From the NCBI GenBank assembly GCA_935421215.2, contig OW285240.1, positions 35,435,048-35,499,047 on the forward strand: DNA of 64,000 nt. Direction: 5' to 3'. This DNA is from Melolontha melolontha (taxonomy: Eukaryota; Arthropoda; Insecta; Coleoptera; Scarabaeidae). The number at the start of each line of letters is the position of its first letter. The stretch's first letter is position 1. Both the position numbers and the translations under genes were made by a program. This document shows positions 1 to 12,387 of the stretch, in pieces. The notes below the pieces were generated by a model, which was not told where the DNA came from, made no database searches, and saw nothing but the letters and a program-made list of their open reading frames with translations.

Positions 1-2098
1 AACCCCGTCAAAATGCGTATTTATCCGGTTCACATTTCTAAATACAAAATTATAAGCCAGATCTATTGGGCAGACCTGGTAGATGTCTGGAGGTTTGTGT
101 TATATTTTAAAAATACACTAAGTTAAAATTTACAAACTTAAATAAAGCATAAATTGAACAAAACGTTTGTGATTCTATAATATTTTACCAATGAACAAAA
201 GATTAATTACTTAAACACAAGCAAATTTAAAATATTATAGATGAGTTAATTTAATTAAAAATAAACGATTAAGCGAGAAAAGATAAATCTTGATTTAAAA
301 TCATAAATTTAAAGAACAACTAGAAATTAAATTATTTTAACGTGTATATGAAAAAAAAAACTATCCTTAAACGACTTTGTGTAAACAACACAAGAAAACA
401 AAAACTCGCTGAGGAAATTTTGATATCTAATGCACACGTTGTTTATCGTTAACAACGAACATGTGTGAAATTACGTTGAATTCCAAATTAAATTCAAGCG
501 TTTAAATATAGCAAACTAAATGGAGTAAGGAATAAATCAATGATGCTTTTTTTAAGTTAATTTAAAAATTGATATTATGAATAGAATTTCGTAGTAACGA
601 TAGAAAAAAAAAGAAAATTAAATATGTATAAAGAAAGATTAAATTTGAATATTTCAATTACTTATAACAAAATTGAACAGAGATGTTGTAAAATACATAA
701 TTGTAATTGAAAAAACAATAATCTTTATTTAAATTAAAATAAAAAATTTAAAAAATCAGGCATTGTCACAAAATATTTATCACAAATAAAAATAATTTTC
801 AATCAGTAATTGTCTGTACAATATCAGTTTTAATTTTATTCACAGATTGCTTAAGCTAACAAGAACTGAGAAAAGCCTACATTACTGTTGTAAATGAATT
901 TTTCAAAGGCTTGTCAGCCCTTAACAAATTTAAAATCTAATCGAATCAAACATCTGAATACATATACATAGATTGAAAACAGGTAGTTTTCAATTGAATA
1001 GTGAATTGTATAAATATTTATTACATTAAAGACCGATTTTATAGGAAATTAACAATCATAAAGGTGAAATTATTTCTTTTTTGGTATTAAATATTTATTC
1101 TTACACTTTTGAAAAAATATAAGAACCGGGAAGCAATTAATTAATTTAATAAACTGTTTCATGACAGCGGCACAAGGTTGCCCCTTGTGGCTATCGCACT
1201 TTATTAAGTATTCAAAACGAATTTCATTTGAAATTGTTGCGTACAATATTTTGTAAATGTCCTTTTTAAAACAAATTCCTGGCAATAATTATCATACACA
1301 AATTGTACATTAATTCCATACTGTAAAAAAACTCATTATTGGAATACTGGAGCTTTCTTTGTTTTGGAAATTCTAGTAATTCTGTAAAACTGTGGCGTTT
1401 TTTAAATTCTCCAGTAACAATGCTTTAACCTATATGCACTTTTCCTGTAAATATACATATATAAACAAAAGTCTGATAAATAAAATACTTTAAATATAAA
1501 ACGCTCTCTCTATATATATATTATAATATTTTATCAACCTCAAAATATATAGCATATATATAATTGCAATTTGAATCACCACCTAGAACTATTGTGGTGT
1601 TTTAATGGAATTAGTAGAAATAAGGAACATGAGCTCCCTAAATATCTCAAGGGTCGTGAAAATTCTTATTTGGCAAGAAAGTTATGTTAGTTGCATATAT
1701 CTAGGTGAATGTAGATTAATATGGTAATATTTTATTATTTATTGTACACACAAACGACTTGCTTTGGTAGCTTAAACTCTGTTTATTAAAAAAAAAATCT
1801 TATCTATATGAATTTAATATTTAGCTAGATAACAAATTATTCAGAACAAACAATGGATTAACTATTTTTATCGAAACATAATTTATAATGTTTATAGGTT
1901 ATGTGGGGATTTCTATTGTACGTGGGAAATTAAACGAATCAACAGATATGAAACAAATATTTGGATATTTAAACTAAATAGGCTCCGGTAAATCAAACCA
2001 CGCTTCAAATGGGTATATAACTTCCCTACTTACAATATTTAAATGATTATTAATGGAACTTTAATCTACTTTCGGTAAGCATATATCTGTTTATTTAA
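1..2098. other. AT-rich stretch without a recognisable gene
   Basis: Long A- and T-runs and only short open frames on either strand. No transposase, reverse-transcriptase or RNA-gene motif was seen. A small frame on the minus strand at 1070-1285 has no recognisable domain and is probably chance. Confidence 0.6.
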
Positions 2099-2611
2099 TC
2101 AGTTAAATTTTTGATAGTAAACCAAATAATATAGACTTAGCTCAATATTTTCTAATTTCACAATTTTTCGTCTATAGACATCTAATCTCTGCAATCCATC
2201 TTGGTTCTCCTGACATACAGCTTGAATATTGAAGAAATGACAGAACAGCAATCTCAATTCGAACGATTCGATAAATGCCTTTAAATCCGACAACGCCAGT
2301 GAAGTGGTCAACCAAAACCAAAACCAATTGTTGACACAACTCTCCATTACAAACAGAAGCCGTTGATAATCCGGAACTAATCCGATGTCCACACACAGGT
2401 GACTTTTAAACAAGCGCCATTCTGTTCGAAACGCAAAAGAAGGGACTGAAACAAATGAAACGCCTAAAAGAAAGTCAATAGAACGCCACTTTACGCGTCC
2501 GCAAGTGCCGAAATTAACAAACAACATATAAAACTGCAATGACAAAACATTGGTGTTAAAAAAAACAAAGTCACTGAAAGTTAAAGTCATAACGAAAGAT
2601 ATTATAACCAA
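2099..2611 (-). CDS. Unassigned open reading frame, 170 codons
   Basis: This is the longest frame in the first 28 kb and is uninterrupted. It has a hydrophobic, Phe-rich N-terminal third and tryptophan-rich stretches near residues 95-105, so membrane association is possible. I recognise no family, signature motif or neighbour that would support a function. No splice structure was worked out. The base composition is less AT-extreme than its surroundings, which is the main reason to list it. It could be an exon of a host gene, a decayed transposon, or chance. Confidence 0.15.
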   Translation of the reverse strand: MVIISFVMTLTFSDFVFFNTNVLSLQFYMLFVNFGTCGRVKWRSIDFLLGVSFVSVPSFAFRTEWRLFKSHLCVDIGLVPDYQRLLFVMESCVNNWFWFWLTTSLALSDLKAFIESFELRLLFCHFFNIQAVCQENQDGLQRLDVYRRKIVKLENIELSLYYLVYYQKFN

Positions 2612-5020
2612 ACTAAATAGGCAAGAACAGATCCAAGTGTTCTATAACAAAACTGTTTAAAAAAAAATCTACTAAGATGTTAACAATTATTCAAAAATCT
2701 ATTTCAAATGTGTGTTGTCTGTTAACTCGATATTTTCTCTTTACGAGCACAATAAATAAAACACTCTTCGATTGCTTTAATATCTCTTTTATTTTCTGTT
2801 TTTATGCAGAACGATACGTTTGTACGCTTGGCTTCGCCTTTTAGTACCTACTGGTTTACAAAAAACAAAATATCCAGACGCAAGGGTGGGAATAATTTCA
2901 ACCATTGCCAACATAAAATACCATCCCTTACATGAAACTATACAAAATGAACTTGAACGAAAATCATCAAAAAAATTATTCCCAAAATGATTTAAAAAAA
3001 CGGGAAAAGTAACCAAGACTCCTTTTCGTCGTCTCTTACGACCTGGCGGATTATAACAGACTGAGTATTCGTCCAGCCCTCAGACGGGCCCTAAAAGTTC
3101 AAACAACCCAAAATCGGGCCACACGTTGGTCTCGACAATTTATGTTATGTGCCCTCACGGGCACTAGTCTTGCGCCTACTAATGTATTACTTATGAACTT
3201 AGATATCTAAGCAACAAAAAAAAAATGAGTAAAAGACTCACCCAGTATAATATATTAATGAAACAATGGCGAAACAATATTGTAGTGTATTTACAACAAA
3301 AGAATTTTTGAAACTAGAAGTTTAATTACTTATTTCTTAGCGTTTTTAATGAAACAGTTGAAAATGCAGACAATGAAATTAAATGAAATGCACCTAAAGA
3401 CTTTGATTTAGATAAATTAACAAAGAGTCACAAGATGGTATATATAAAAATTTGAAGGTCAACGTTTTAACTGATTTGACCAATATGTAAAACAATTAAA
3501 TTAATTAAAAATCTTAGTTCTAAGAATTGCATCAATAATTTATCAAAGATCTTTTATAAACCTTACATCGATATTTACACACCTTGTATATTCAATAATA
3601 ACCTATATAACACACACAAGTATTTAAACTAATGGCGAAAATTTCACTGGATTAAATTTTATACCACAATTTATCAATTAAGCTTTGTCGCAGAGATATT
3701 TTATTTATATTTATTAAAAATGAATTGTTCAGTACATTTTACTGATGATAATTACAGAAATTATAATATCACAATTATTTCTAAATAAATTTTATGTTTC
3801 CACCCAGTATATGTAGAAATAAATCTTACCCAATGATTTTAATAAAATTGACTATTAAATTAGGTATAATTTTTCCACTACGGGGGAAAAAAACAAAATG
3901 GCTAATTTATCTCAGCTAAATTGAATGACAATAAATTTTTAATATATATAGGTATATCTGAAAAAAAACTCATTAATTAATACCAATTTTTATGATTTCG
4001 TGTAACGCTGACGATGGATTATATCGTTACGGATTACTACCTTTCTTATGGCGTCTGCAGAGAAGAACGCACAAAATGGACGTCTACCTCATATCCAGCA
4101 TACGTTATTTGAATGAATTTCAGGGGTTAAAGCGCCGTACCAACTTGCTTGCCCTATTATATAGGGATCTACGTCATATAGAAAAAAACATATTCGAGAG
4201 AGTACTCCAATTATCCCACATTTAATTAATTTCCAACAAGAAATCGATCATAAAGGAAGGTTAATGACCAACTTCCACTTCTGAAGACGCTAAACATAAA
4301 TTAGCTCGTAAAAAAACCATAGATAAATACTAATAACAGGTCGGTGTATATCTAACGAACCTTGGTACAGATCAACAATAAATAAATAAGGGAGGACTCT
4401 GTTGGCCTATATATCGTATTTTAACAAAATTAAATGCCTTGTCATTTTTAATGAAATTATACCTTCAAAAATTCCGATAAATTGCCAAGTTCCTATAAAA
4501 AGAAATGTCAATGAAAATAAAACCAATTGCCTTACGATATTAAAAGAGAGGCTTAAGTTACAATAAGAACAATTATCTGAAAAAACTACGTATATAATCA
4601 AATTAACTATTAGGAATCAAGCAGTACAATAAATATAATTAAATTTTGGGTATTGTACAGTCGAAGAGTAGTAGTTATCTAAAAATAACGAACGAACAAA
4701 GTGCAGAATAAGGTAAACTAATTTTTAAGCAACTAAAGTAGTATGATAATTAGTAAATATTATGTAGCTGAGCTAAATTGTACGAGGGTCGGATCTGAAG
4801 TATTATAGTGGGTACATAATTATACATAAGTATTAAACGCAAAGTAACATTAAGTTAACAAAAGAATATTGTCACTGTTTGAGTCGTCTGGTATTTTGGC
4901 ATCTGTGGTGTTTGGCATCTGTGTCTGAATCGTATTTATATTTATAATTAAATGTGCTACAATATTATACATGTCTAAATATTCGTTACCTTTTGTAATT
5001 GCGTGTTTACGGCATTTTTT
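2612..5020. other. Gene-free AT-rich stretch with one GC-richer island
   Basis: Nothing recognisable was found. About 3020-3180 is clearly richer in G and C than its flanks, has stops in the frames I read, and matches nothing I know. A 77-codon plus-strand frame at 3992-4225 is basic and has no recognisable domain. Confidence 0.5.
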
Positions 5021-5024
5021 CAAT

Positions 5025-5860
5025 TTTCAGCACGTCTGTGCTTCAAATCATTGTTAATGTATGTTATAGTAGTTTCACTAAATGACGATGTTTTATTAGT
5101 TCGCCTTATGGTATCTTTAAGTTGGGCCAACATCAATTCTATTAGGTTGAAAACGTAATGATATGGCGGTAAACGCATGTCCTACTTCCTTGGCTCTATA
5201 CTCTACATAATAATCCTTCACTATTCTTTTGTGTTCTTCACCTCCAATAAATGGGTTTTCGTATAATGACCTTCATAATATAAATCATTTGGGTTCCAAA
5301 ATTTTTTTGAACACTTTTCTTAGTACTACATTTTGTAGGAATCTTACTATGCTGTCGCGAATGATATGGAGCATCACACTACCTTTTGGTAAACTTGGTA
5401 ACAAAGGATCACAAAACCATTCTTCAAATAAAGATGAGGTCATATCTTCATGGTAATCTAAACTTGATGATTTTACTTTTTTTCAGACAATGGACACTGT
5501 CCAGTCCATCCTTTCTCTGACCCAGCATGACAAATAATAATTCTGACAGATACTTGAACTGTCCACCCAACCTTTGGTGACAGTATCATGAGTATCATAC
5601 CACGTTTCATCTAAATAGCATATTAATAGTCCCTCCTCTCTATATTTTTTAATTGCCATTAAGTAGTCATACCGAAGTTTTTGCAACCTCGGGCTTTCCA
5701 TAACAGTCCAACGTTTGTTTATAGTGCCAAAAGTTTTCTTTATTGTCAGCCACAAGCTTGTTTTATAACAGTGAATATTAATACGATGATAATTATTTCC
5801 TTTATTTCCTTTATACAAGCACTCAAGAATAGGTACAACATTTTGTCTGTACATAGAGTA
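5025..5860 (-). pseudogene. Decayed DDE transposase, IS630/Tc1-mariner-like
   Basis: The minus-strand frame at 5483-5854 contains YLDETWYDTHDT followed by a Gly-Trp-Val-Asp stretch, the first catalytic-Asp block of a DDE_3-type transposase common in insect genomes. After a frameshift near 5520 the expected CHAGSEKGW block is readable, then an HEDMTS block with FEEWF near 5400-5440. The second-Asp block is degraded, reading LHIIRDS where a DNAPYH-type motif is expected. The third-acidic-residue block reads LPPYHYVFN then LIELMLAQLKDT near 5110-5170. At least two frame changes and several stops separate these blocks. The order of blocks fits one collapsed transposase of about 280 codons. No terminal inverted repeats were found. 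Confidence 0.75.
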
Positions 5861-6059
5861 TATTTGCTGCCTAATAGTATCATTTCACAATCATTAACTT
5901 TTTTCGATGTACCTTAGTCACTTCTTTACTGCGAGGGCATCCGCAACCTTTAATTACCTTATATATTAATATATAATTTATAATATTCATGCGAAACAGG
6001 GTACAACGCGTATACCTAAAACGTTATTCTATGAGGAGACCTCTCTGGACTCTCCTCAG

Positions 6060-7522
6060 AAGTGAAAATAATCAATATATTGGCTAAATTTCCTCTAAGG
6101 AAAACTGCCGGTGATGATTTAGATCCTAGTTTTCTCGTTCATGATGCTAGATTTGCTTTGGCGAAACCCTTGACATCAATTATCAATATGTAAATTCGGA
6201 CTTCTACTTTTCCGACGATTTGGAAACGCACTAGAATAAGTCCTGTTTTCAAAAATGGTGATAATACTTATGTTAATAGGTTTGATATCGATTTTATTAT
6301 TATTTTGAAAGCATTATTTATTCTTGTATACACCTGAACTCCAAATCCTTAATTTCATCGTGCCAGGACGGCTTTGTCCGTGGACGATCTACTGTAACAA
6401 ATCTTGTGGCCGTATGTCAATATATTAGAGAACACCTGGATGCACGTGGCCAAGTAAATGTCGTTTATACTGATTTTAGCAGTGCATTTTATAAAATTGA
6501 TCATGGAATTTTACTTGCTATACTTTTGGTTTGTGTTCTTCATTTTTTCTGATCCTTCTGTTATACTTAACTAACATATCTAATTATGTTTATTACAATG
6601 GCTATAAATCTTTTGAATATGTTCCTTCGTCGGGTGCCCCACAAGGATCTCATCTAGGACCGTTGCTGTTCGTTCTCTTTGTCAATGCTATATTGACGTC
6701 TTTATCGTGTCCCGTACTCGCCTACGCGGATGACCTGAAAATCTATGTTTCTGTCAAGCCATGGGATGATGTACGTCACTTATAATGTAATATTGATATA
6801 ATTACTCAATGGAGTTCGACATATAAGTTGGGGTTGAACAATAAGAAGTGATGTTTTGTTTCGTATACGAAAAAGTTTCATTCTAATGACGCAGTATATT
6901 ACATTAATGATTACAATGGAGAGGGTTGATAGTGTGAAGAATCACGGGATTTCATTTAATTCTAGCCTGAGCTCGGTTGCACATATTAACAACATATATA
7001 TAGCTGCATCAAAAACTTTGGGTGTTGTTTTGCGAGCCTGCAAATTCTTTCAAAGCGTGTCTTTGATAAAGAAGTTATACTTTGGTTTTGTTGCCAGCGA
7101 ACTGGAATATGCTTCACCCGTATGATCATCGAATTATATTTACTTGCAATTTTGTGGAAAAAGTGCGGCGACGTTTTCTGAAGTAATTGTTTTATAAAGT
7201 TTATCATGTCTATCCGGAACGCAACATCGACTATAATTCGCTGCTGAGGAGGCATGATTTTCCGTCCCTTAAATATGATTGCGAAATTCAGGGAGGAAGA
7301 TTTCTGTGGAGACTCGTTCATGGAGCTATTGATTCCGTACTGCTACTTTCCTCTATTAATTTTTTGGTTTCCAGATTATCCTCTTGGTCCTGTGCTACCT
7401 TTGCCTTACCATTTCCCAAAACTAATTTCCTGCTCCATTGTTCTCCTGTGACAACAACGTGCTGCAATGCTGATGCAATTTATAGCGTCATTTTCTTTGA
7501 TTCCATTAATCAATTGCAGTGA
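6060..7522 (+). pseudogene. Non-LTR retrotransposon reverse transcriptase, decayed (Jockey/CR1-group)
   Basis: RT blocks appear in order. The entry region is near 6120-6260 (TFPTIWKRTRISPVFKNGD). Near 6360-6500 come DGFVRGRST and VYTDFSSAF, which carries the first catalytic Asp. At 6630-6740 come APQGSHLGPLLF and YADDLKIY, the catalytic YADD. The thumb and C-terminal part runs to about 7520, ending in the basic LLRRHDFPSL block near 7237. Stops and frameshifts lie between the blocks, for example near 6190, 6300 and 6785. Neither the endonuclease half nor ORF1 is visible upstream, so this is a 5'-truncated, dead copy. It is related in domain layout to the RT at 61.4-63.1 kb. Confidence 0.85.
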
Positions 7523-8234
7523 GTTTCTTTTCTTTTCTTTTGAGTTTAATAATCCCAATATCCATCAGAGTATGATAGATATTGGGAATGATCTGTTTTG
7601 CGTTTTATGACAAGTTCTTTCTCTGCTGTTTTCCAATATAACCAGCATTATTCACATCGCTCTCACTATCACTAAAAGGTCGTCACATGGAAATTAAAAC
7701 AAGAGAGTAAACAGTAACCGTCAAATATGTATGCAAGAATAAATACTAACAATAAATGATTAATACACTAAATATTATATGTATTCCTACCACTTACTTG
7801 AATTGTATTGTTACAGGGACCAGGTATGTTTATTACCTACGTATTTACTTATTATGTATATTACGTAATAGATAATCCTATTAAGCCGCCCGCAATACTT
7901 ATATTGCAGAGTAATATAATAACACACAATTAGTCAGATATACAGGTTACCTATGGTAATAAAATATAGGGCCCTATTTTGTAGTTAATACGGCAAATAG
8001 ATTCATATTAGGTGAATCGTATCCATTCAATAACAATGAGAGAATTATCGCCACAGGGGGTGCAACAACAGTTGTAAACATAAAAGTTAGTTTCTTAATT
8101 CTGAATGCACTATACCCGTAAAAGGCTCCATATCTCTGAAATTATTAATTGAGTATTCATGTATTATGTGATTTGTTGGCCATTTATTTCTGTATAGTTG
8201 TCTTATATTTACCATGGCTAGTACGACTGCGATA
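7523..8234. other. Gene-free AT-rich stretch
   Basis: No coding motif was recognised. It probably includes the 3' UTR of the preceding LINE and the outer flank of the following mariner, but I could not place either boundary. Confidence 0.5.
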
Positions 8235-9090
8235 TTCATTTCAATTAATCTCCTTCGAAGTACTCTTCTTGGCTAGCGACGCACTTATCCACGTTGATTC
8301 CATGATCCGTATTTTTGGAAGCCTTCTTTCGGAAGCCTTCTTTCGGAAGAACCTTCAGCTGCTCCGTTGTGACCTTCTCAGTGTGAGAAATGGTGCCAAA
8401 ATGTTTACCTTTTAGCACGGTCATTATTTTTGAGAAGAGCCAGAAGTCGTATAGTGCTAAATTCGGAGAGTAAGGTGGATGTGACAGGCAGGAACCTTTC
8501 TCTGCCAAAAACTGGCGGATCAGAAGCTAAGAATAGCATGGAGCGTTGTGATGATGAAGGAGAAAGCCATTGGTTAATTTTTTCAGATTTCTTATCTATG
8601 TACATCGTTTCTTAAACGCTATACTCTCGTGTAGTATAATGAACTATGATCGCACTATACCAATGAGCATGACTATAGCCTTCGAGTTTGACTGACGTTC
8701 CTTCTTATAATGAGGAGAACCACTCGTTTTCCATTGATAACTTTGAATTTTTGTATGAGGGTCATAGCCGTACATCCAACTTTCTTCTCCAGTTATGATT
8801 TTTACCATGAAGTCCGGAAATGCATCAAGGCAATCCTTTAATTCCGTGCAAACTTACACACAGTGTTCGTCAGTCAAAAGCCTGGAAGCAAATTTCGCAT
8901 CCCGTCGTCTCATGTTCAAATTATCGGTTAGAATGCTTTACACAGACCCGCACAAAATTCTCAGTTCTATAGGAGAGTTTCGAATAGTCAATGGCTTGTT
9001 TGAACGAATCATTTTCGCTACTTTTTTGAACGGTTTTGGGACGGTGAACACGACCTCACTTTTCCGGCTCTGAAAGCCGACTGACAAGTA
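8235..9090 (-). pseudogene. mariner transposase relic (DD34D)
   Basis: Reading leftwards from about 9070, the minus strand gives the region before the catalytic core (NMRRRDAKF, then LLTDEH near 8870-8920). Next is the first catalytic block ITGEESWMYGYDPHTK, where the usual GDESW Asp is Glu. The second block is LHHHNAPCYS, where Asp has become Asn. The C-terminal block HPPYSPNLALYDFWLF keeps the third Asp, and the tail DKCVASQEEYFEGD ends near 8246. Several stops and frame changes lie in the middle third. Two of three catalytic Asp residues are lost, so the copy is dead. Confidence 0.85.
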
Positions 9091-9338
9091 ACAATTTATT
9101 CTAACATGTTACAGACTGTCTTGATGAATCAGACTATCGGATTTATTATTTCAAATAAATATAGAAGCAGCAGTTGCTGCTATAAAAGTCCATTCACCGT
9201 ATCTTTTGATTACACCTTCTACATGCTCTCCTACTCTCTGTTCTTATAGAAAATCTAATAACACTTTAATATTGTTTTAGTTACTTTCTTGTTAATTTAA
9301 AAAGGTATATAACCCCTTACCACAATTATTAGTCGTAT

Positions 9339-9381
9339 CCTAAATACGTATTTCGACAACTAAGTTGTCATCATCAGTAGG
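9339..9381 (-). ncRNA. Hammerhead ribozyme motif, minimal type I (element A, left)
   Basis: On the minus strand in order: CCTA; the core CTGATGA; one unpaired T; GACAAC and GTTGTC forming a 6-bp stem II around TTA; GAAA; then the self-complementary octamer ATACGTAT (starting in the last A of GAAA) in the stem III position; one T; and TAGG, which pairs with CCTA as stem I. The predicted cleavage is after that T (AUU). All core residues are canonical. The one unpaired base before stem II recurs in several copies in this window. Self-cleavage is inferred. Confidence 0.75.
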
Positions 9382-10189
9382 TAAAAACTACTAATTAAAA
9401 GTCACACATGGGGCACAGTAAAGTAAAATAAAATAAACGCTTCCGCACAACTACTATACACTGCAACCCTGTAAAGACTAAATTTACCATGCCAATCTCA
9501 AACTACGAGACAAAACACTTGCCTCTTAGAAAAGGTTTTAAACATGTGTTAAATTATTGAACAAAGGAACGGCAGAAATTCTTCTCTAAAGAAGGCGCCT
9601 ACTAAAAACGATTTTTAAAGTTACGGTGACCTACTATTAAACTAAATGAAACACCTTATATTTTCACAAAACACTAGTATATTTAACTATATGAATATTT
9701 CATGTGCATTGTACACATTAGTAGTTATTATTTAAACGTATTATTTCGAGTACACAGGTAGTGACAAAATCTATATTGGGTAGGGGTGTAAAAATTTTCC
9801 ATTACAGATGGTTAAAAAATACGTTTAAATAATAACTACTAATGTGTACAATGCACATGAAATATTCATATAGTTAAATATACTAGTGTTTTGTGAAAAT
9901 ATAAGGTGTTTCATTTAGTTTAATAGTAGGTCACCGTAACTTTAAAAATCGTTTTTAGTAGGCGCCTTCTTTAGAGAAGAATTTCTGCCGTTCCTTTGTT
10001 CGATAATTTAACACATGTTTAAAACCTTTTCTAAGAGGCAAGTGTTTTGTCTCGTAGTTTGAGATGGTAATGAGATTGGCATGGTAAATTTAGTCTTTAC
10101 AGGGTTGCAGTGTATAGTAGTTGTGCGGAAGCGTTTATTTTATTTTACTTTACTGTGCCCCATGTGTGACTTTTAATTAGTAGTTTTTA

Positions 10190-10232
10190 CCTATTGATGA
10201 TGACAACTTAGTTGTCGAAATACGTATTTAGG
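10190..10232 (+). ncRNA. Hammerhead-like motif with core substitution (element A, right)
   Basis: Mirror copy of the motif at 9339-9381. Stems I and II, the octamer and GAAA are the same, but the core reads TTGATGA, so the catalytic C3 has become U. It is predicted inactive. Confidence 0.6.
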
Positions 10233-10323
10233 AAACGACTAATAATTGTGGTAAGGGGTTATATACCTTTTTAAATTATTATTTAACCACAGTCTCCATT
10301 GAAAGAATTTTTACTTTCTTGTT

Positions 10324-11239
10324 GTTTAAATAAACGTAAGTTGCTTTTTGTTACTGCTGTATTATATATAATATATTCTAGATTCTTATTAATAAATTTA
10401 TGTTCTTAAATAGGAAAAAAAAGTAGATTCTCCTTTGGCTTTTACAGAAAGTTATCTGATTTTTCAGAGGCTAAAATATATCTCTTGAACAAAAAGGAAC
10501 AGATATATTTTAGCTTGAGAACTTCTTGCCATGATCGCATTTATTTATCTATATATACGCATACTGAAGGTGTCTTTGTTGTTTAAAAGTTGTACACACT
10601 TTTCAAGATAAAATAAATGTTCAGTGCAAATTGAACGATATCTTCGTCTCTTCTGCATTTTTCCTTATTTTTTCTATCTTAATCTGAACATAAAAAGTAA
10701 AATATTGCCGGACAATCCCGACAGAGTAAACCATTAAATCAACTCAGCTGTAAGAGCTCGAAAAAATAAAAACGTGGAGAATGTGCACCAGCGCCACCTG
10801 TCGGCCGCGACAAAATTAAACTAACAACGTTAGTTCGGTGTCTCGGAGTTATGAATTATTCCCAAGCCTGTTGTAAACGTCGACGTACGCTGTTAGATAT
10901 GTAGAGTTTTAACGACGACCTTGCCTGGAAAAACGATCCTAAAACGAGAGAGAGAAATGGGTAGTACGTGTTTTATGTAAATGACGGCGTTTGCTTGAAA
11001 AGTGGCGAATTGCACTGTTTCGAGATTAACAATGAGCTTGTGCGGACGTACAGCAGGCGCGCGATTGTTGATGAATGTTCGAGATGATTAGAGAAAAGTT
11101 GTAAATCATTTTGGGAATCATTTTTCATTTTGTGGAAATAAAATAGTAGAAATTTCACGCAATTTCCTTCACAAAAAATTAAGTAACCGGAAAAGTATTT
11201 ATTATTTTCTATTAATATGGCCTGAAGTGAATATACGAG
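10324..11239. other. Unassigned stretch with a GC-richer island
   Basis: AT-rich to about 10740. Then about 10760-11110 is visibly richer in G, C and CpG, without any transposon motif that I recognise. The minus-strand frame at 10973-11158 (61 codons) has no known domain. It could be a host promoter or first exon, or a TE family unknown to me. Confidence 0.3.
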
Positions 11240-11760
11240 AATGATTTGAGGGGTAGTAAGACTTAATGAAACACTTGAATTACGGCAAAGTATTTTTGTT
11301 ATTTTGAAACATATTTCTCTAACATTAATGCACTTGGATCAGCACTGCTGAAGTGTCATTATAACAATTCTATAATCATTTAGATAAATATCGTAAAAAT
11401 GCTGCTCTATTTTTGTAATAACATACTCATCTGCCTCGAATTTCCTTCCTGCGAAAAACCACTTGACCTTTGGAAATTAGCAGAAGTTTGAAGGGGCTAG
11501 ATTCGATGAAAGGGGTGGTTATGGCCCAACCTGAAACCGTAATTTTCCAGTCTTTTTCCGAACAATGTGACTGGTGTTTGTCCATTGTCATAATGGGATA
11601 ACACAATCTTTCATAGTTTGGGTTTAAATCTGAACCCAAAAGTCATCGTAGCGAAATCGCAATCCGCAATGCCATAAAACCGGAGTTTCCAGATTCCAAA
11701 GTTATGGGCTGCAAATTCCATTTAGCACAAGCATGGTTCCGCAAAATTCAAAATCTGGGC
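11240..11760 (-). pseudogene. Heavily decayed mariner/Tc1-like transposase
   Basis: The minus strand near 11580-11600 reads LSHYDNGQTPV, resembling the HDNARPHTA-type second catalytic block. It is followed by LENYGFRLGHNHPFH, in the place of the ELLPHPPYSPDL block, and after a frameshift by FAGRKFEADEYVITKIEQHFYD, matching the C-terminal helix region of mariner transposases. No first catalytic block and no termini were found. Confidence 0.4.
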
Positions 11761-11873
11761 CTTGTTCCTTATTATAATGTATAGAATCCGCGGTTGCCTC
11801 TTGGTGAAACATAATGAATAATTTACTAAAGAAAACACTCGGTATATTGTTTCACAAAATATATTTATTAAAT

Positions 11874-11913
11874 CTCTAACATATGTTTCGACTTTTCAGT
11901 CATTATCAAAGAG
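11874..11913 (-). ncRNA. Degenerate hammerhead-like motif (element B, left)
   Basis: On the minus strand: CTCT, core TTGATAA, T, stem II GACT/AGTC closed by a GAAA loop, GAAA, octamer ACATATGT, T, AGAG. Stem I and stem II pair, but C3 is U and G8 is A, so it is predicted inactive. Confidence 0.5.
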
Positions 11914-12166
11914 TTTGTAAACTAAAATAAAAAGTACACTTCAACCACTATTTATGAGTTTTTAAAAGACTTTATTACGGCATCAATAGTAGGGGTGTTG
12001 AAAAAATCCAGCTGTGTATTTGTGACATGTCTATTAAGATTTATGGCTTTTTTAATTTCTAATATTTCGAGGAAGTCAAGTCTTCTTCCTTTATTACAAG
12101 TATGTAAAAGTTTAAAATTATTGGAATTGAACGGGATTCGCGGAATATTGCATTGAAAATACACAT

Positions 12167-12349
12167 TTGTTCAATTCCAATAATTTTAAACTTTTACATA
12201 CTTGTAATAAAGGAAGAAGACTTGACTTCCTCGAAATATTAGAAATTAAAAAAGCCATAAATCTTAATAGACATGTCACAAATACACAGCTGGATTTTTT
12301 CAACACTCCTACTATTGATGCTGTAATAAAGTCTTTTACAAACTCATAA
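12167..12349 (+). CDS. C-terminal tail of a Penelope-like protein (partial)
   Basis: The frame reads LLHTCNKGRRLDFLEILEIK and then TNTQLDFF. In Penelope-like elements this stretch follows the GIY-YIG domain. The GIY-YIG motif itself is outside the element. The left arm carries the same tail on the minus strand at 11952-12140. It is a truncated remnant, not an independent gene. Confidence 0.6.
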   Translation: MFNSNNFKLLHTCNKGRRLDFLEILEIKKAINLNRHVTNTQLDFFNTPTIDAVIKSFTNS

Positions 12350-12387
12350 ATAATGGTTGAAGTGTACTTTTTATTTTAGTTTACAAA

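Larger units (their letters stand above)
9294..10310. mobile_element. Palindromic Penelope-type element A (non-coding, ribozyme-bearing)
   Basis: Two arms of roughly 460-480 bp are near-perfect reverse complements around a spacer near 9740-9820. The 13-bp sequence ttactttcttgtt occurs directly at both edges (9281-9293 and 10311-10323), as expected for a target-site duplication. Each arm has an outer hammerhead-like motif reading outward (9339-9381 minus, 10190-10232 plus). Each also has an inner relic (9684-9727 minus, 9833-9876 plus) that keeps TAACTA and TAGTTA but has lost part of the core. The inner half resembles the terminal region of the GIY-YIG-encoding element at 43-45 kb, including its AAACACCTTATATT stretch, which ties A to Penelope-like elements. 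No ORF remains. Confidence 0.8.
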
